A DNA stretch of 64,000 nucleotides from contig CM056376.1 of assembly GCA_029718625.1 (NCBI GenBank), forward strand, positions 94,655,945 to 94,719,944, in the 5' to 3' direction. Below, piece by piece: positions 47,466 through 64,000 of the stretch. The first letter of the stretch is position 1. Each line of letters opens with the position of its first letter. The stretch comes from Synaphobranchus kaupii. Its lineage: Eukaryota; Chordata; Actinopteri; Anguilliformes; Synaphobranchidae. The translations under genes and the position numbers were made by a program. Under the pieces are notes generated by a model that saw only the letters and a program-made list of their open reading frames with translations, did no database searches and had not been told where the DNA came from.

Positions 47466-47983
47466 TGTTTACATCACTGGCTACATAGCTTCCGTTTTGG
47501 CTCCAATATACCGTGTTAAATCGTTAGCAAGACGGATGTGTTTTACGGGTTTTACCCTACCCCAAAAATGTAACGCTCAATGTAACAACACGAGAGTGAG
47601 CCATCTCTAAACTATCAAGGTAGCCTGTTGTTATTAGAATGTATTTTACAAGTATTTTTAGACGGGCACTTCGTTAGACTGCCTTTTGGTTACAGATAGT
47701 CTATGTATCTGACAGATGTGCAACTATGTATGTATAACATTAAAATGTAGTCTGCAATGTTGCAGCTAAAAGTGCTGTGATTTAATCATAACAGTTAATA
47801 TTAATGGAACAGCTTGGTCGAGAACAAACGTCTATAGCTAGTACAGCATTATTACCCAAATGAGTAATATAAAATGGGACATGAGAACAAAGGACGGGCA
47901 GAACCTGCGAGGTAGAACATCTTTTCAGTAAACAGAGTATCTGTGGCTTGACAGTCTACCGGGGAACTGGATCTTGATCCAAG
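47466..47983 (+). promoter_or_regulatory. nup205: NUP205 promoter and 5' UTR region
   Basis: 518 bp between the LINE insertion and the NUP205 start codon. No TATA box is evident near the start. The region must contain the transcription start; the exact site cannot be read from sequence. Confidence 0.45.
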
Positions 47984-63797
<15,814 letters not shown>

Positions 63798-63958
63798 GTG
63801 AGAGAGCGTGTACTTGGCCGTGTTTCAACGAGTTGTTCCTCCTTCTCTAAAGACAACAATTCCCATGCATACCAATGCCCTCAAGAAGTTCCTGTTGCAA
63901 CTTCAATAAACAATTCCAAAAATCTCCCTCACTCTCTTTTTCTGTGTTGGTTGTTCTC

Positions 63959-63988
63959 TCTGTCTGTCTGTCTGTCTGTCTGTCTGTC
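63959..63988 (+). repeat. (TGTC)n microsatellite
   Basis: About seven TGTC units near the right edge of the window, in NUP205 intron 31. Confidence 0.85.
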
Positions 63989-64000
63989 CCCGTGTCCATG

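Overview
The window reads as nuclear DNA of a bony fish, most likely a teleost. Genes are split into short exons by GT-AG introns. The spacers are full of teleost-type transposons (Sleeping Beauty-type Tc1 ends, tRNA-derived SINEs with a LINE-like tail, fish LINEs, small inverted-repeat elements) and long CA/TG microsatellites. The species cannot be fixed from the sequence alone.

Five vertebrate genes can be read by joining exons by hand. From left to right they are: the last coding exon of BCL2L13 (+, 11621-12598); the complete BID coding region (-, 17736-19156, 3 coding exons, 203 aa); a complete WEE2 oocyte kinase gene (-, 24180-28757, 11 exons, 564 aa); a complete DENND11/LCHN gene (+, 30055-37928, 9 exons, 496 aa); and the first 31 exons of NUP205 (+, 47984-63797, 1537 codons), which runs off the right edge. 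The order matches two human blocks placed side by side: BCL2L13-BID (22q11) and WEE2-DENND11 plus NUP205 (7q33-34). BCL2L13 and BID are both mitochondrial BCL-2-family proteins. WEE2 and DENND11 lie head to head across 1.3 kb. NUP205 starts in a YY1-type motif.

Layout: 1-11.6 kb is gene-poor, with a decayed LINE (about 5.9-7.9 kb) and a nest of DNA transposons (9.2-11.05 kb). 11.6-20.1 kb holds BCL2L13 and BID. 20.1-24.2 kb holds integrase fragments and foldback repeats. 24.2-40.3 kb holds WEE2 and DENND11. 40.3-47.5 kb is a transposon landing zone, with a Sleeping Beauty-type element carrying a foldback cargo and a young 5'-truncated LINE with an open reverse transcriptase/RNase H frame and a 13-bp target-site duplication. 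48-64 kb is NUP205.

No new enzyme system was found. The points most worth a second look are: a 32-bp, about 28-copy minisatellite in NUP205 intron 11 whose unit matches that intron's own 5' splice site, part of a pattern in which three NUP205 introns open with tandem repeats; a BID BH3 helix in which the usual Gly-Asp is Ala-Asn although the caspase-8 site is kept; a roughly 630-bp palindrome found in different transposon contexts; and the young LINE 0.5 kb upstream of NUP205.
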